64,000 bases of DNA, taken from Chionis minor. Its lineage: Eukaryota; Chordata; Aves; Charadriiformes; Chionididae. A program made the position numbers and the translations under genes. Positions 1-10,870 of the stretch are shown in pieces; the stretch's first letter is position 1, and each line of letters begins with the position of its first letter. The DNA lies in contig VZSF01008940.1 in assembly GCA_013398295.1 (NCBI GenBank), forward strand, positions 219,511 through 283,510. Direction: 5' to 3'. Below the pieces are notes generated by a model that did no database searches, was not told where the DNA came from, and saw only the letters and a list, made by a program, of their open reading frames with translations.

Positions 1-3000
1 AAAACAGTCTAGGAAGCTACCATTGATTTGTAAGAAAATCAAAAGCATCTGTCTGAATTCTTTTCTGTGATCTTAAGGAGAAAAATACTTTTTCTAGAAA
101 CAGTTTTTCTTTCTTTTAAAGCCTTATATCAATTTGAGGAGCAAGGAGAACAGGCCTAAATCTTGGGAATTCAATATTATTTCAGTATTTTGCTCACTAC
201 ATTGATGGATGCTTTTCACTTATCTTTTTGCCTAATCTTAGTGCACAAGGGAAAATGCACTATTTCTTTTAGCTGAAGGTCAGGGAAGTGTGTGTCCATT
301 GCTCTATGAAATGAGTATGACAATTCTACAGGTGAATGCCCAAGTATACACATACAATAGAAACAACCACAAAGAGAGTGGCAGAATTTTGAGTTATGAA
401 AATTTTTCCTGTCATAAAATATAGAAATTATAAATAGCAGATACTTGTATGAGCATAAGGAAATATATTTTTCCTTTCAAAATGAGAAACAGTATTACAG
501 AAGAACAAACCCCATGTACTACAAGTATGATTAGAAATATTTCTGTTAGGAATCCTGCCTCTACTGACTTTGTTTAAATTTGTGGCATTTATTTGAATAG
601 ACAGTAGAATTAGGTATTAAGTAAATTTAATAATGCATATTTCATTGTAGATGTATCTTTGTGATTTCATACTGTTAAGAGATATACAGTGGGCATTTTA
701 TTTTGCAATAGGTTATCACAGACACTTTACTGTCACAACATATTATCATCCCTGTTAATGATAAGTAGAGGAAGATCAGTTTTGTCTTGAAAATGACCTT
801 GAAGCTTTCCTAACTCAGTCCAGTAGACACAAAAACATGTCACAAACCTCTTAGCAGCTGTAATGGTGTCAGGTTTTTGTTATGATGAGTCTTGTTATGA
901 GGAAAGAAGTCAGAGAAACATGAATGAAAAAGACAAATAGCAAACCAAAGACCTCTCTAAACAGAGTATCTTGGATCACACAGTAGAAACTTAATTCCCA
1001 CTCTTACTTGAAATAGGTTTTGGGGTTTGAGTTTTTTTTTTTTCAATACAGTTCGTGCACTCGTCTGTGAGTGGGAGGAGGGCATCTGTGACAGCTATTT
1101 GAGATTATCTTATGTCATATCCTTGTTAAAGGTGATGGAATTTTTGGCAGTGATTTCCACAGAGCTGGCATTTCTCTCCCTCTCTCTCCAGTGTCCTCTA
1201 CTAGTTACACATCACAGGCAAAAGGAGGCTGAAAAGCGTTAGTAGTCCAAAGTCAGAAAATAAGTTAATTAAAAAGCACTTGCAGAAAATGTTATAGGTT
1301 AAAGCAACATGCAAAAAACATTTTGTGATTATTTTTTTAACATTCAAGAGTTTAATATTAAATGAGATGGCATAGCAACTAAAAAATCATAAATTCAAAG
1401 TCTGACTTTTGAAAGAGTTGTTCTTTTTAAAAACTGAAATAGGTTGGTACCAAAGGAATTCTGTGTAGACAGGAGGAAATGTTATCTTCAGCTATGCCTG
1501 CAGTGAAGGAAGTATAATAAGCCAGTCATGCTTTCCTAAGCTCATTTAAAAGCAAAAAAAGAAAAGGATGGAAAATAAGCTTCCAAAAATAATTCATACC
1601 AAAATACAAAGGTAACCAGTTAGAAGTCTTAGATATTTTTTTACACTAGCATCTTTGAGTTGCTGATTTCTCTGTTGTTAAGCAAGCTATGTTACAGTGT
1701 GTCAAGCTATACTTGATGCACCTAAAATGTTTAAGACGCTCTGAATTATCCATTGAAAAAAACCATCAGACACTTATGCATTCACTCTTGTCCCACTTAT
1801 CATATCAACAAGTAGGAAAGAAATTAAGCAGAGTAAAAATGATACAAAGCATTGTGATGCAAGGAAACATGACTTGATGCTCTGCTTAGCTGACAGAAAA
1901 CCAAATACTTGACAGCAGTCACAGCAGTAAATGTTGCTGTTAAAGTTTTAAAGAATTACCTGGTAGAAGCAGAAATATACTTCCAAATTTATTCTGAGAC
2001 ACGCATAAAACATATGTGAAATACACACCAAAATCTGAAAAAGTAGTCTTTGATCTTCCCCAGACTAAGTGCTGTCTTTTAATTTGGTTGTTTTCTAAAT
2101 TATTCTGATAGTATGGACAACTGTGAGTGGCTGGGAAGAGTAGGGTGCAAATGCCAGGACTTCCAGTTCTCTTGAAAAGGAACATCCTACTGCCTGATGA
2201 GCTCATGAAAACATAAGTGCATCAACAGATTTTTCCAAAATAAGGGAAACTGCATGTCACAACAACGGAAATGTAAAATAATTATGCAGGTTTATTAGAT
2301 GGATAGCTATTTGAAGGTTATGTGCCAAGAAAGAATGCTCTTTGGATTATAACCCATGTTTGTGCAGTCAATATGGCAATTCTGGTGTTACAGTGTCTAT
2401 ACAAAAAAAAATATGTAAGAAGCATGAGGTGTGTTTTCTGTGAGACCTATTGATATAAATACTTACAGGAGAAGTTGCAAACCTCAGACTTAAGTACAGT
2501 TTGGAAACATTTTGTCTATCACTGTTGAAAAATAGATCCTGCCTGATATCCTATGGAGTTGAATCTGCTTCTCGGTGACCGTATGCTGATTTCTGTTATT
2601 TTCGTGCTTCAAAAAGCCCCTTGGAAATTAATAGTAATACATAAATTAATAGTAAAACATCCAGCCACAGGAGGTCTTCGACAGTGAAGTCATCTGAGAT
2701 GCCTAGATGTACGGCATTGCTTGGTGACGAGAGATGTGCTACAGTGTGTACACGACCCTCAATACAAAATCTATTAAAAATAAAGTTGTACCAATTCATA
2801 AAGAACACAGCTAGCAATCAACCAGTAGTCCTGAGACAACCCCACCCCCTTCAGCTCCCAAATCCACCTGAACAAAAGCTCCGTGAAAGAAAAGGAGAAA
2901 CTAAAGTTGGGAGGAGGAGGGAGCATAAGCAATAAACAAGTCTGTGATATCTTTTATTATGTAAAGTAAGGGACATGGAGCATGCAGCAGCACTATGGAG

Positions 3001-6000
3001 GACCGCTCTCCCTACAGCTGACTACTACTATACATGTTGGGGAGTGGAGAAAATGGGAGAGGAATGCAATTATTCCCCTGGAACAACCCGCAGATAGTAG
3101 AAACAACATGTCATGGTCAGCATGTCCTCTTGGCTCTGGGAAATGCTCTATTTCTTCAGATTTTTCTAGAGATATTGTTCCCTCTCTGATGTGTAGCTTA
3201 CCAAAGGAGTAAGGTTGAGTCAGTTCTCACAGTCTAAGCATCATTGATATCATTTCATATCCCCAGTAATGTGATAACAGTCATAGCCTACTCAGCTAGA
3301 ATTCTCTTGTGTAGCATTAGTAACATCTGAGATTTCTTACCAAATCTGGAAATATTTTTAGGGTTTTTTTAAAACCTTACTTGTCACGTCAGCTGATTGC
3401 ATGAGGAACCCTCATGACCATTTGAGAAATTATGTAGTTGAACTCTCATTGTTTGTTCAGAAGCTTTGAAATGATCCAAGGAAGTGTTCTGCAATCCCAG
3501 TATAAAATTGCTTCCCTCTTTAATATATTTTTATTTTTATTTTAAATCTTATTAATCTAATTGATTGTTGGGGCACAATGATAAAACAGATGGAGAAGAT
3601 GATGCTAACCTGTGATACTTTGAAAATATATATGTTGGGAAATTCTGTTGATGTACTATTCTTTAAGTATTTATTAAGACAAGATAATTGCTACCACAAG
3701 TTTATTGTGTGTATAGTAAAGGGTGTACTGCTCTTTACTGTTTCATGTAGATTTCTGTAGAAGTTAGTAAGTGCTGATATGACAGATCATCTGGTAGGTC
3801 CACAGTTCCCTGCCCATAATATAAACTGAGAAGAGAAGAGCACAAGGTTACGCACACATATACAACACATACAAAATGTCACAAGATGGGGTACAAGATG
3901 TAACACATTAATGTATTTAGACTTGTGCGAAGCAAACAACTTTTACCTAGCAGTGAGGTACAAGGCTGTTTGCCAAATCCATGTTCAGAGGCTGGGGTCT
4001 GATGAGTTAGGGTTCCTGGGTTTTTATCCAGAGCTTTTGCAAAATCTTTGTCAATAGCCAAACATGAGCTTCCTACTCTGTTTCTTTATCCACAAAACAT
4101 AATAACATTAACTGGGCTTTTAATGCTTGTATAGCATATTGAGATCAGTGTTTTGAGTGAAAGTTGCTGCCTGTTTACAAGGTACTGATTTGTTCCCATG
4201 AAATGGCTCCTGGGGCACCTGAGTACAACACAGAGATGTATTGGAACAAAGGAAAACAGAATCTGGTCTGAGGGCACTAGCTGCTCTTTTAATAACACCA
4301 GTGACCTGTAGAGAACATCAATTAGGCTCCTATTCTACTCCACAATAACTGTGTTTGATGACACATTGCTATTAAGGTTTTCTGTGATTTAGTTGTTCTT
4401 GTGGTTCTAAAAATCAGAAGAGGGAGTATTTAGTAGTAGCAGGTGTTAGCAAACTATCATTACGAAGCTCTTTCGAAACAACTTATGATCTGTTTTATAG
4501 ATCCTACCATGCTCATGGATCTAAGCTTCATTCTTGTTGCAATTGATCAAACTAAGCCTTGTGAAAGCAGTAACAAGACAGAGGAAGGGAAGGTTTTTTA
4601 GAAGAAAGATTCTTCAAGCAAGTGAGAAAGAGACGGGATGACACTATACTGGTGTTAGTAAACCTAGCTGATCAATAACCTTATTATTCAAAAAAGCTAA
4701 AATTTCCCACTCCAGGAGTTTTTTGTACAAACACCTTTATAAGCTGACAAATGTGAAAACTGGAGCTTGTGGTATGCATAAGGGAAAAAGACAGTGTTTG
4801 GGATTTCAGGCCATTCATTATTCACAAAATGCTCGTGGCGGGCAACGTTAATTACTTGACTTGTAAAGAAAGTGGAGGGGTTGTTTTGTTTTTCGGTTTA
4901 GAAAAAGCTTTTTACTGCATAGCATTATGCATTTGCAATGATGCAAACTCGTCAGTTGATCTCCTTATTTTGTTTAAAAGCTGAAATCATTACAAGTTGA
5001 TGAAGCAATAGCTCAGGTGAATAATAGCGGTTGGGGAGCCTGAGATAAGAAGTGTTCTAAACCCCTGCCAGAGCCACAATTGCCATTGAAAGGAACTGAG
5101 GGAGCCTGCTGGTCCCATGGTGCATGTGTGTCGCACCACAGGGCAGCTGGCTGGCTAATATCAGACATGGTCCCTGCCGGAGCCCACACAAATAGGAAAG
5201 GGAGGAGGACGCAGAGAAAGAATGTGTTGCAGTTGTTTGACAGCTGCTGGTAAATTATGCCTCTTACCTGTAAACTCTCTAAATCCCCTTTCAACATCTC
5301 ACAAAGAACAATAATTGTTTATTGATCTAAACGTTAACAATGTATCGCTTGTTCTTCAATAAGGTCTAGAAATGTAACTCAAGGGCAATAACTGTTTTGG
5401 ATAAACAACAGGCTTGATGGATGTGTGGAGCTTTTCCCCCCCCTTTTTCTAAAATATGAGCATGCTCTAAAATATGAGCAAAAAGCTTAAGCTTTTTGCT
5501 GTTATCTTGATGTAATCTGTGTACACATGTGTACCTGTACGGGCTAGTGTCTGTCTGTCTTCTGAAGTGTCTTTTTTCTCAATAGTGTGTAATACTTCCC
5601 CATAAATGCCTGTTTTAAAGCACAGCAAAATGCAGAATTGTGTTTCAAATAATTCTTTTTACCTTCCTGCAACATCTGTGCTTTTGTCAGTCACTCAGAT
5701 GTTATATGCAAAAATAAAAAGCATGGTGATGCAAGATAAAACGTGTAGCAGCATAAACAGTAGAGAAATTTTCCATATGTATTTTGTGTGTGCTGGGCGG
5801 GCACACATAAACAGAATATGTTTCTTTGGATAACAACCAGTCCCATTTAAAGAGGAAGGTAATAATATTAAGGTGTGTGTTTATTTATATTTAGTGGATT
5901 TTTACATGAGTCTATTCTGTTTCACTTCAAGATAGAAATGATAAATTTAAAATGAAAGTAACTGCTGCCTAGCAGAACAGCAGGCAGTTAATCATCATGG

Positions 6001-6804
6001 TCTTAGATAATGACACTGACAAAAGTAAGCTGTGATGAAGTTATAATATAAAACTATCTTTTGTGCAGAATGTGTATGAAAAAGTTTTCAAGTGCAGGGC
6101 TGTTTCCAACTTGCTAGATCTGGACAGCTGATAAACCCTTGGCTATCTAGGTGACAATTAGTTACTTATCTTTCAATCCTGAAAACGGAGGTTGAAAGTT
6201 AAGTAGCAACATAAAGCTAAATACCTCTGGGACAGGTCTCCGGTCCAAGCTAGGCAGAAATGACAGAAAATCATTGAGAAGAGAAGACATTAAAAGGTCA
6301 CAAATAAATTGTGATCAAGCCCTGTTTGACCATTTTATCAGTTGGTATTTTTCTCTCCTTTTAGGAATGAAACGACATTTTTCCTCCTCTGAAGCTGTTT
6401 GTGTTGGCATTAAGGATTTACCCACCATCTAAATATGTCACCTTATTTAGATGTGTTTCATACTGAAGGAGGGTCATGTTATTAGAGGAAACTTTGATTC
6501 AGGAAAACTTTTAGTGGAAATACCAGTGATAATGTAAGAAATAAGAGAGGCAGGGGACTGAAAATATGTGGCTGCCTGACTTAGATACACTACATCTGTA
6601 AATGCACCAGTAAATTTCTCCTCACAAGCTCTGTGACTGAAATTATGGATGTGAATAAACCAAAGTTCTCCTTGATTTCAGTGGAATCTGGGGGCTTTAT
6701 CCTATATAATTTCTACCCCACTAAGCAGAGATAGTACCTTTAATGTAACAAAGACTGTAAATTATAAATACATTGTTGAAAATAACAATATATATATACA
6801 TATC
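1..6804. other. Unique AT-rich noncoding DNA
   Basis: No exon, RNA gene or recognisable transposon was found here. All open frames are under 100 codons, fall in many frames and show no domain. The composition is AT-rich throughout with many short homopolymers. A more GC-rich patch lies at about 5030-5230, and a purine-rich stretch at about 2870-2935. A short minus-strand frame at 2596-2817 was inspected and not recognised. The segment ends in a short TA-rich run (about 6789-6803) that abuts the first LTR. Confidence 0.6.
5449..5500. repeat. 18-bp tandem repeat running into a 24-bp perfect palindrome
   Basis: The 14-mer CTAAAATATGAGCA occurs at 5449-5462 and again at 5467-5480, a period of 18 bp. 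The second copy runs directly into a perfect 24-bp palindrome at 5477-5500, centred on the CTTAAG core at 5488/5489. Each arm is AGCAAAAAGCTT or its complement. It could form a hairpin or cruciform, or bind a dimeric protein. No coding or transposon context explains it. Confidence 0.85.
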
Positions 6805-6858
6805 TGTTAGCCCGGGAAGGAAAAACACATCTACACAAAGCAGATAAGCAGGCACTTC

Positions 6859-6864
6859 TTTATT
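6859..6864 (-). promoter_or_regulatory. LTR-A polyadenylation signal
   Basis: AATAAA on the minus strand, about 70 bp downstream of the LTR-A TATA box and about 55 bp from the LTR 3' end. The spacing supports the minus orientation and would mark the end of the R region. Confidence 0.6.
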
Positions 6865-6931
6865 GCAGCACTGGGGACATGGAGGGGTAGCTCCACCAAA
6901 GGGTGTCTGATTCAGCATCAAATTTCATCAG

Positions 6932-6939
6932 TTTTTATA
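6932..6939 (-). promoter_or_regulatory. LTR-A TATA box
   Basis: TATAAAAA on the minus strand (TTTTTATA on the plus strand). It lies at a plausible U3 promoter position within LTR-A, upstream of the AATAAA at 6859-6864. Confidence 0.6.
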
Positions 6940-7794
6940 CACTTTTATCCAGCCATAATTACAAAGTTTCTTAATTTAACCTTTACAATGATTGGTCCTT
7001 AATTACATAACCTCATTAATATTCTTATTCTAAAATAATCATTGATCAATTTTATCCTTAATATTCAAATCAAGATGGGAAGGATAAGGCGTTTCTAAGC
7101 AGCATAATTATTGTCCGTAACAATTTCCATGGCTTCTTAATACAAAACATAGAGCAATTGTGTATCCCTTAGGTTCCTATGGTTAACTATTCCTATAACT
7201 AACTTTTACAAACACACACAACCGTTCCTATGGCTATCTGATTCACAAACACACAAAGTATAGTAAGATTCAGTAAAACTTAAGATAACCTTCAACATAT
7301 CAATAGTGAATGTATCCTTTAACTCATTCATACATGTATCTCTCTTAGATTTTGACCTTTGTGGGAAAATTCAGTCATTAAAAAACTTCCTCTGTATTCA
7401 TCTATCATATGTGTATTTAGTTTCTCTTCATTGGCTTTGATGCTTGGCTCCCTGTCCTGGTTTGAGGTAAAACAGGACCAATTTTGTTCACTAACATTAC
7501 TTTACAGCTAGGCCTCTTCTAACTGCTGAAATTAACAGCACGTTGTGCAGGAACTGTTCTCTTTCAGAATGATGAGACGAACGTTTATAGTTGATGCCAA
7601 GGAATGGGATGCAGAGAGGCTCTTGCTTGTACTTATTGCTATAACACCCAAGGCCAGACAACTTTGGTATTTGCCCCATTGGAGGGTTGGAAGTGGACAA
7701 GCGCAGAGGGGTCGCACCTGTGGGGAGGAGTGGACAGGACAGGTGACCCAAAACTGACCAACAGGGTGTTCCATCCCATCTGCCTGATGCTCAG

Positions 7795-7801
7795 TATAAA
7801 A
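7795..7801 (+). promoter_or_regulatory. LTR-B1 TATA box
   Basis: TATAAAA about 340 bp into the LTR, followed by the presumed transcription start region. The same box is kept in the partner copy at 31442-31448 on the opposite strand. Confidence 0.65.
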
Positions 7802-8090
7802 GCTGAGGGATCAAAGGGACAGCCCTCTTTCTTCAATGTCCAGTGTCCAAAGAGGACTTGGTCTGTTTGTATGCTTTTGATCCTGATCTTGAATCCAGAT
7901 CTGGAATCCAGTTCCCATCCATCACTGAGTCCAGTCTGGGACTTCCTGAGTGCCTGTCAGTGATGTGATTATCATACTGGGAGCTTGATACAGTTTTGCA
8001 TACATTTCATAATTTTCTCTGTATTATTTTATTATTAATATTTAATTACAGTTATTTAGTTCCTTCTAAACTCATAAGTCTCTCTTTTCT

Positions 8091-8128
8091 CTCTCTCCTG
8101 CCCCACTTCAAAGGGAGGCAGGAGAGAG
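8091..8128 (+). repeat. Decayed hairpin near the LTR-B1 3' end
   Basis: Left arm 8091-8108 and right arm 8111-8128 pair except at two positions in the left arm, where CCCCAC replaces CCTCCC. The partner LTR has the same hairpin with perfect arms (31116-31155), so this copy has lost pairing by substitution. Confidence 0.75.
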
Positions 8129-8177
8129 AGTATCTGTTGTTCCACCTGACTGGCCCAATCCAGCTCAATCCATGACA

Positions 8178-10568
8178 CCCCGCCTTAATTCCCTCTTCCA
8201 GGTACCAAAAAGGAGTTAGTTCATAGTCTTGCTCTGCTTACCCTGTCATGGTGATGTTCAGCTACGCAACATGATACACTCTGAGAGCTGCGTCAACTAG
8301 CCTGTTCTAGGAAGAGATCCTTGCCTTTGCTTGCCCCCAGCACATTCACATTAGAGAAGTTGTAACTCAGGTTTTAGCACGGATCAAATATTTGTCTGTT
8401 GCCTAAACTGCTGCTGTTCATTATTTGAAAGATTCTTAACAGAAAATCTGGTTTTCTTCTCAGGAAAAACTTTTTTCCAGTTGTCTCAGTAGTGTTAACT
8501 ATCCAGATGCATTTTTATGGAAACAGCAGCTGGATATAGACTAAAGTGAAGAGGATTTTTATTATTATTATTTCTTGTATTCTAACTATTTCTTACATTT
8601 CACTGTTTAATGTGCTTTTTCTTCCTGAGGCTGGAAACTGCTTTCAGCTGCATATCTTGTCTCAATTCAGATGGTGTTTTGTTCTTCACAACTGTAGTAC
8701 TTGAAAAGAGTTCTAACAAGAAACTTCTTTCTGTGTTAATTCATTAAACTTCAAGATTATGTTGCCCTGGAAATTCTTGGACTGAAAATGAATTAAAAAA
8801 AAAAAAAGAAAGAGAACATAGGGAATGGATTCCCTGAACATAGCAGAAGTGTTCCTTTAAAACCTATGCACATTCCACAGGATGCTATCCTTTCTTCTAG
8901 GTGAACAACTATTTAATCTGTGCCAGACAGAATCATTCATTACGATGGTTGGCAAAACAGTTGATAGGAAAACTGAGCTGAAAAAGATGGAAAAAACAGT
9001 AAAATAAGTGACAAAAATCGATTGACTTATTCTTTGGTTCTGATTGATTTTCACTACTGTACTCTCCTGTTTCTTTAAAAATCTTAATGCTGGTATTTAA
9101 ATACTTGGCTTCTTCCCTACTGGACAATATTTTATAGCAGATAACTTTGTCTTTTGCTTTGGTTTATAGATAATTGTACAGATTAAGACATATGCCATCA
9201 TTTCTCCAGATGCTCTGAACCCGCAATGGCCTAAACATTTAACATGCATAGCAGTACACAGTTTTGCAAAGGGGCTACTGGTTAGAGCACTTTATTCTTC
9301 TTTTTTTTTGTGCCCCTGAAATACATGCTGCAGTTTCTTTCAGATCCTCTCCAGGAAATATATTTAGGTATATTGACTATGTCACTCTGTGTCATGTGAA
9401 ACGCAAAGTGATTTAGAGAGCAAGTTCTACTTTTTAGGCAGAAGCTTGTAATTTGAACTCACCTACAGACAGTTTTGGTAATGAGGACTGGAATGTTTGG
9501 AAACATAGTTACTACTTGTTTTTCTTTCAGTTGCAAACATTAGAACTTTAACATAATTTTTGTGGAATTTTGTTACTAATATATTTATTTTTAAGCCAGG
9601 TGGTACTAAAACTGCAATCTCATATGCATTTAAATATAATTCTCTCTCATCTATTTTATTGCCTTGTAATCGCAAAGGAAATTAGTGGACTTGTTTCCAA
9701 GGGCAGAAGTATTCAGTTTGCTGTAGTTCTTAGTCTCCTTACAGCTTGTCAGTGGGATCAACTGCTGAATTGGAATCCGTTGCTAGCTTTGGTCTATTAT
9801 GAAATTCAGCACTATTTACAACCAGCATGGGCCAAAATCTTTAAGTGCTTAGGACTGAAATGTCCTCAGGGGCAAATGTTTTGTAGGTATTCAGAAGATA
9901 ATCTGCAAATGCTTTGTTATTTCTATTTCTTTTTTACGTCCCTGTGTGTTTCTGTGTATATTTGCACATTACATTTGCATGTTGGCTTGGCAGTGTTTGG
10001 TGCTTCTACATCGAATTTCTGGATATCTTTGTTATATGTCATCTACAATCAATTGGTGGTTCTACTTTTGCATCTGAAGTCAATATGGGATTCTGTTTTT
10101 TCTGTAATAGACTTTACTGTGTAGAGCTAGGTCTCAATCGAAATTCATTTTGATTTAGCCCAGCATACATTTAAATGCCCAAAGATATAAAATGATTGTC
10201 CACACAGAATGTGCAAAAATACTTCTTTAATGACTGCAGATACCTTTTATCAGCTCACTACCGATATGAATAGAAGGAGGCTCTTTAAGTTTGCGTGATC
10301 ATTTTAAGGGATGATGTAGGGAGGAATGACATTTGAATGCATGGGTTTGCTCTGCTATGCAATAGAAAATTGTATCATTCTCTCTTCTGTGCTGCCAGTT
10401 TCCCTGTTCTCACTTCTGAGATACTGTAACAAAGGACTCATCATACCTAAGAGGGTTAATTTCAGGAAACATCTTTGAGTAGCATCTACTGTTGGAGATT
10501 ATTCAAATTCTAACAAGTTGCTACTGTATACATGTGAACTGAGGTTCCTGGAAGCTTTTAAAGTAGTG
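8178..10568. other. Unique AT-rich noncoding DNA
   Basis: No recognised transposon or gene. A 13-A run lies at 8795-8807 without an identifiable retrocopy upstream. The one unusual item is the 184-codon open frame at 9570-10124, listed separately. Confidence 0.55.
9570..10124 (+). other. 184-codon open frame, unrecognised, probably non-coding
   Basis: This is one of the longest stop-free frames in the window outside transposons, and it is unusual in AT-rich DNA where stops are frequent. The translation is rich in Leu, Phe, Tyr and Cys, with hydrophobic stretches near the N terminus and around residues 115-170. That is what T-rich DNA produces in any open frame. I recognise no domain. The start ATG has no clear context, no canonical splice signals bracket the frame, and a second long frame overlaps it at 9914-10153. 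Most likely a chance ORF. Confidence 0.2.
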
Positions 10569-10870
10569 GAATAGGAGGATACTCAGTTGGGAGAACGCTT
10601 GTTCACCTGCACCTGGAAAAGAATAATCTCATAAACTGGTATGGGCTGAGGGCTGAAAAGCAGCTGGTCAGAAGAGGAACTGGAGACTCTGGTGGACACC
10701 AAGCTGATCATGGCCCAACAAAACACTCTTGCAGGAAAGGCAGCCAACAGCTTAGTGGGCTGCATTAGGCAGAGCATTGCCATCAGGTTGAGAGAGGTGA
10801 TGCTTTCCCCGTGGGGAGAAACCACAAGCCGTGTGGGAGGTGCAGGCATCTAGATCTTTAGTGGAACTCC
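10569..10870 (+). mobile_element. Old CR1 LINE fragment (ORF2 C-terminal region)
   Basis: The plus-strand text follows the CR1 ORF2 segment that encodes a conserved 'LVD.KLD.SQ' then 'GCI..SVASR..EV' pattern. Examples are 'ctggtggacaccaagctgatcatggc' in sense at about 10691 and 'gggctgcattaggcagag' at about 10757. It is heavily diverged, with indels and no intact frame. Both ends are truncated and the limits given are approximate. Confidence 0.7.

Larger units (their letters stand above)
6805..7294 (-). mobile_element. Solo LTR (LTR-A), antisense, with 7-bp flanking repeat
   Basis: Read on the minus strand, this 490-bp unit begins TGAAGG and ends CCCGGGCTAACA, the usual TG...CA termini. The 7-mer ACATATC lies directly before it (6798-6804) and directly after it (7295-7301), which fits a target-site duplication of about 6 bp. 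A minus-strand TATA box and a poly(A) signal sit about 70 bp apart inside, as in a U3-R arrangement. No gag, pol or env sequence is next to it, so it is read as a solo LTR left by LTR-LTR recombination. The exact family is not assigned. The left repeat copy overlaps a TA-rich run, so part of the match could be chance. Confidence 0.7.
7453..8177 (+). mobile_element. Solo LTR (LTR-B1), avian ERV
   Basis: A 725-bp unit with TG...CA ends: it begins TGTCCTGGTTTGAGG and ends CCATGACA. It is nearly identical, in reverse orientation, to 31068-31790, which fixes both boundaries. A TATAAAA box at 7795-7801 supports plus orientation. No primer-binding site, polypurine tract or retroviral gene follows, so it is a solo LTR. 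Unlike its partner it lacks a clear target duplication: the flanks are CTCCC on the left and CCCCG on the right. That may reflect mutation or recombination between different proviruses. Short open frames inside (for example 119 codons at 7604-7963) are mirrored in the other copy and are LTR sequence, not host genes. Confidence 0.88.

Noticed and set aside
2596..2817. Minus-strand frame with a 'DDFTVEDLLWLD' stretch as a possible exon
   Set aside because: It hinted at a known acidic motif, but I could not place it in any family, and no splice signals or adjoining exons were seen.
7604..7963. 119-codon frame (and its twin at 31280-31639) as a gene
   Set aside because: Both lie entirely inside near-identical solo LTRs, so the repeated protein is a by-product of the repeat, not a duplicated gene.
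6805..8177. A single provirus bounded by LTR-A and LTR-B1
   Set aside because: The two LTRs are of different sequence and opposite orientation, with only 158 bp between them and no retroviral genes.
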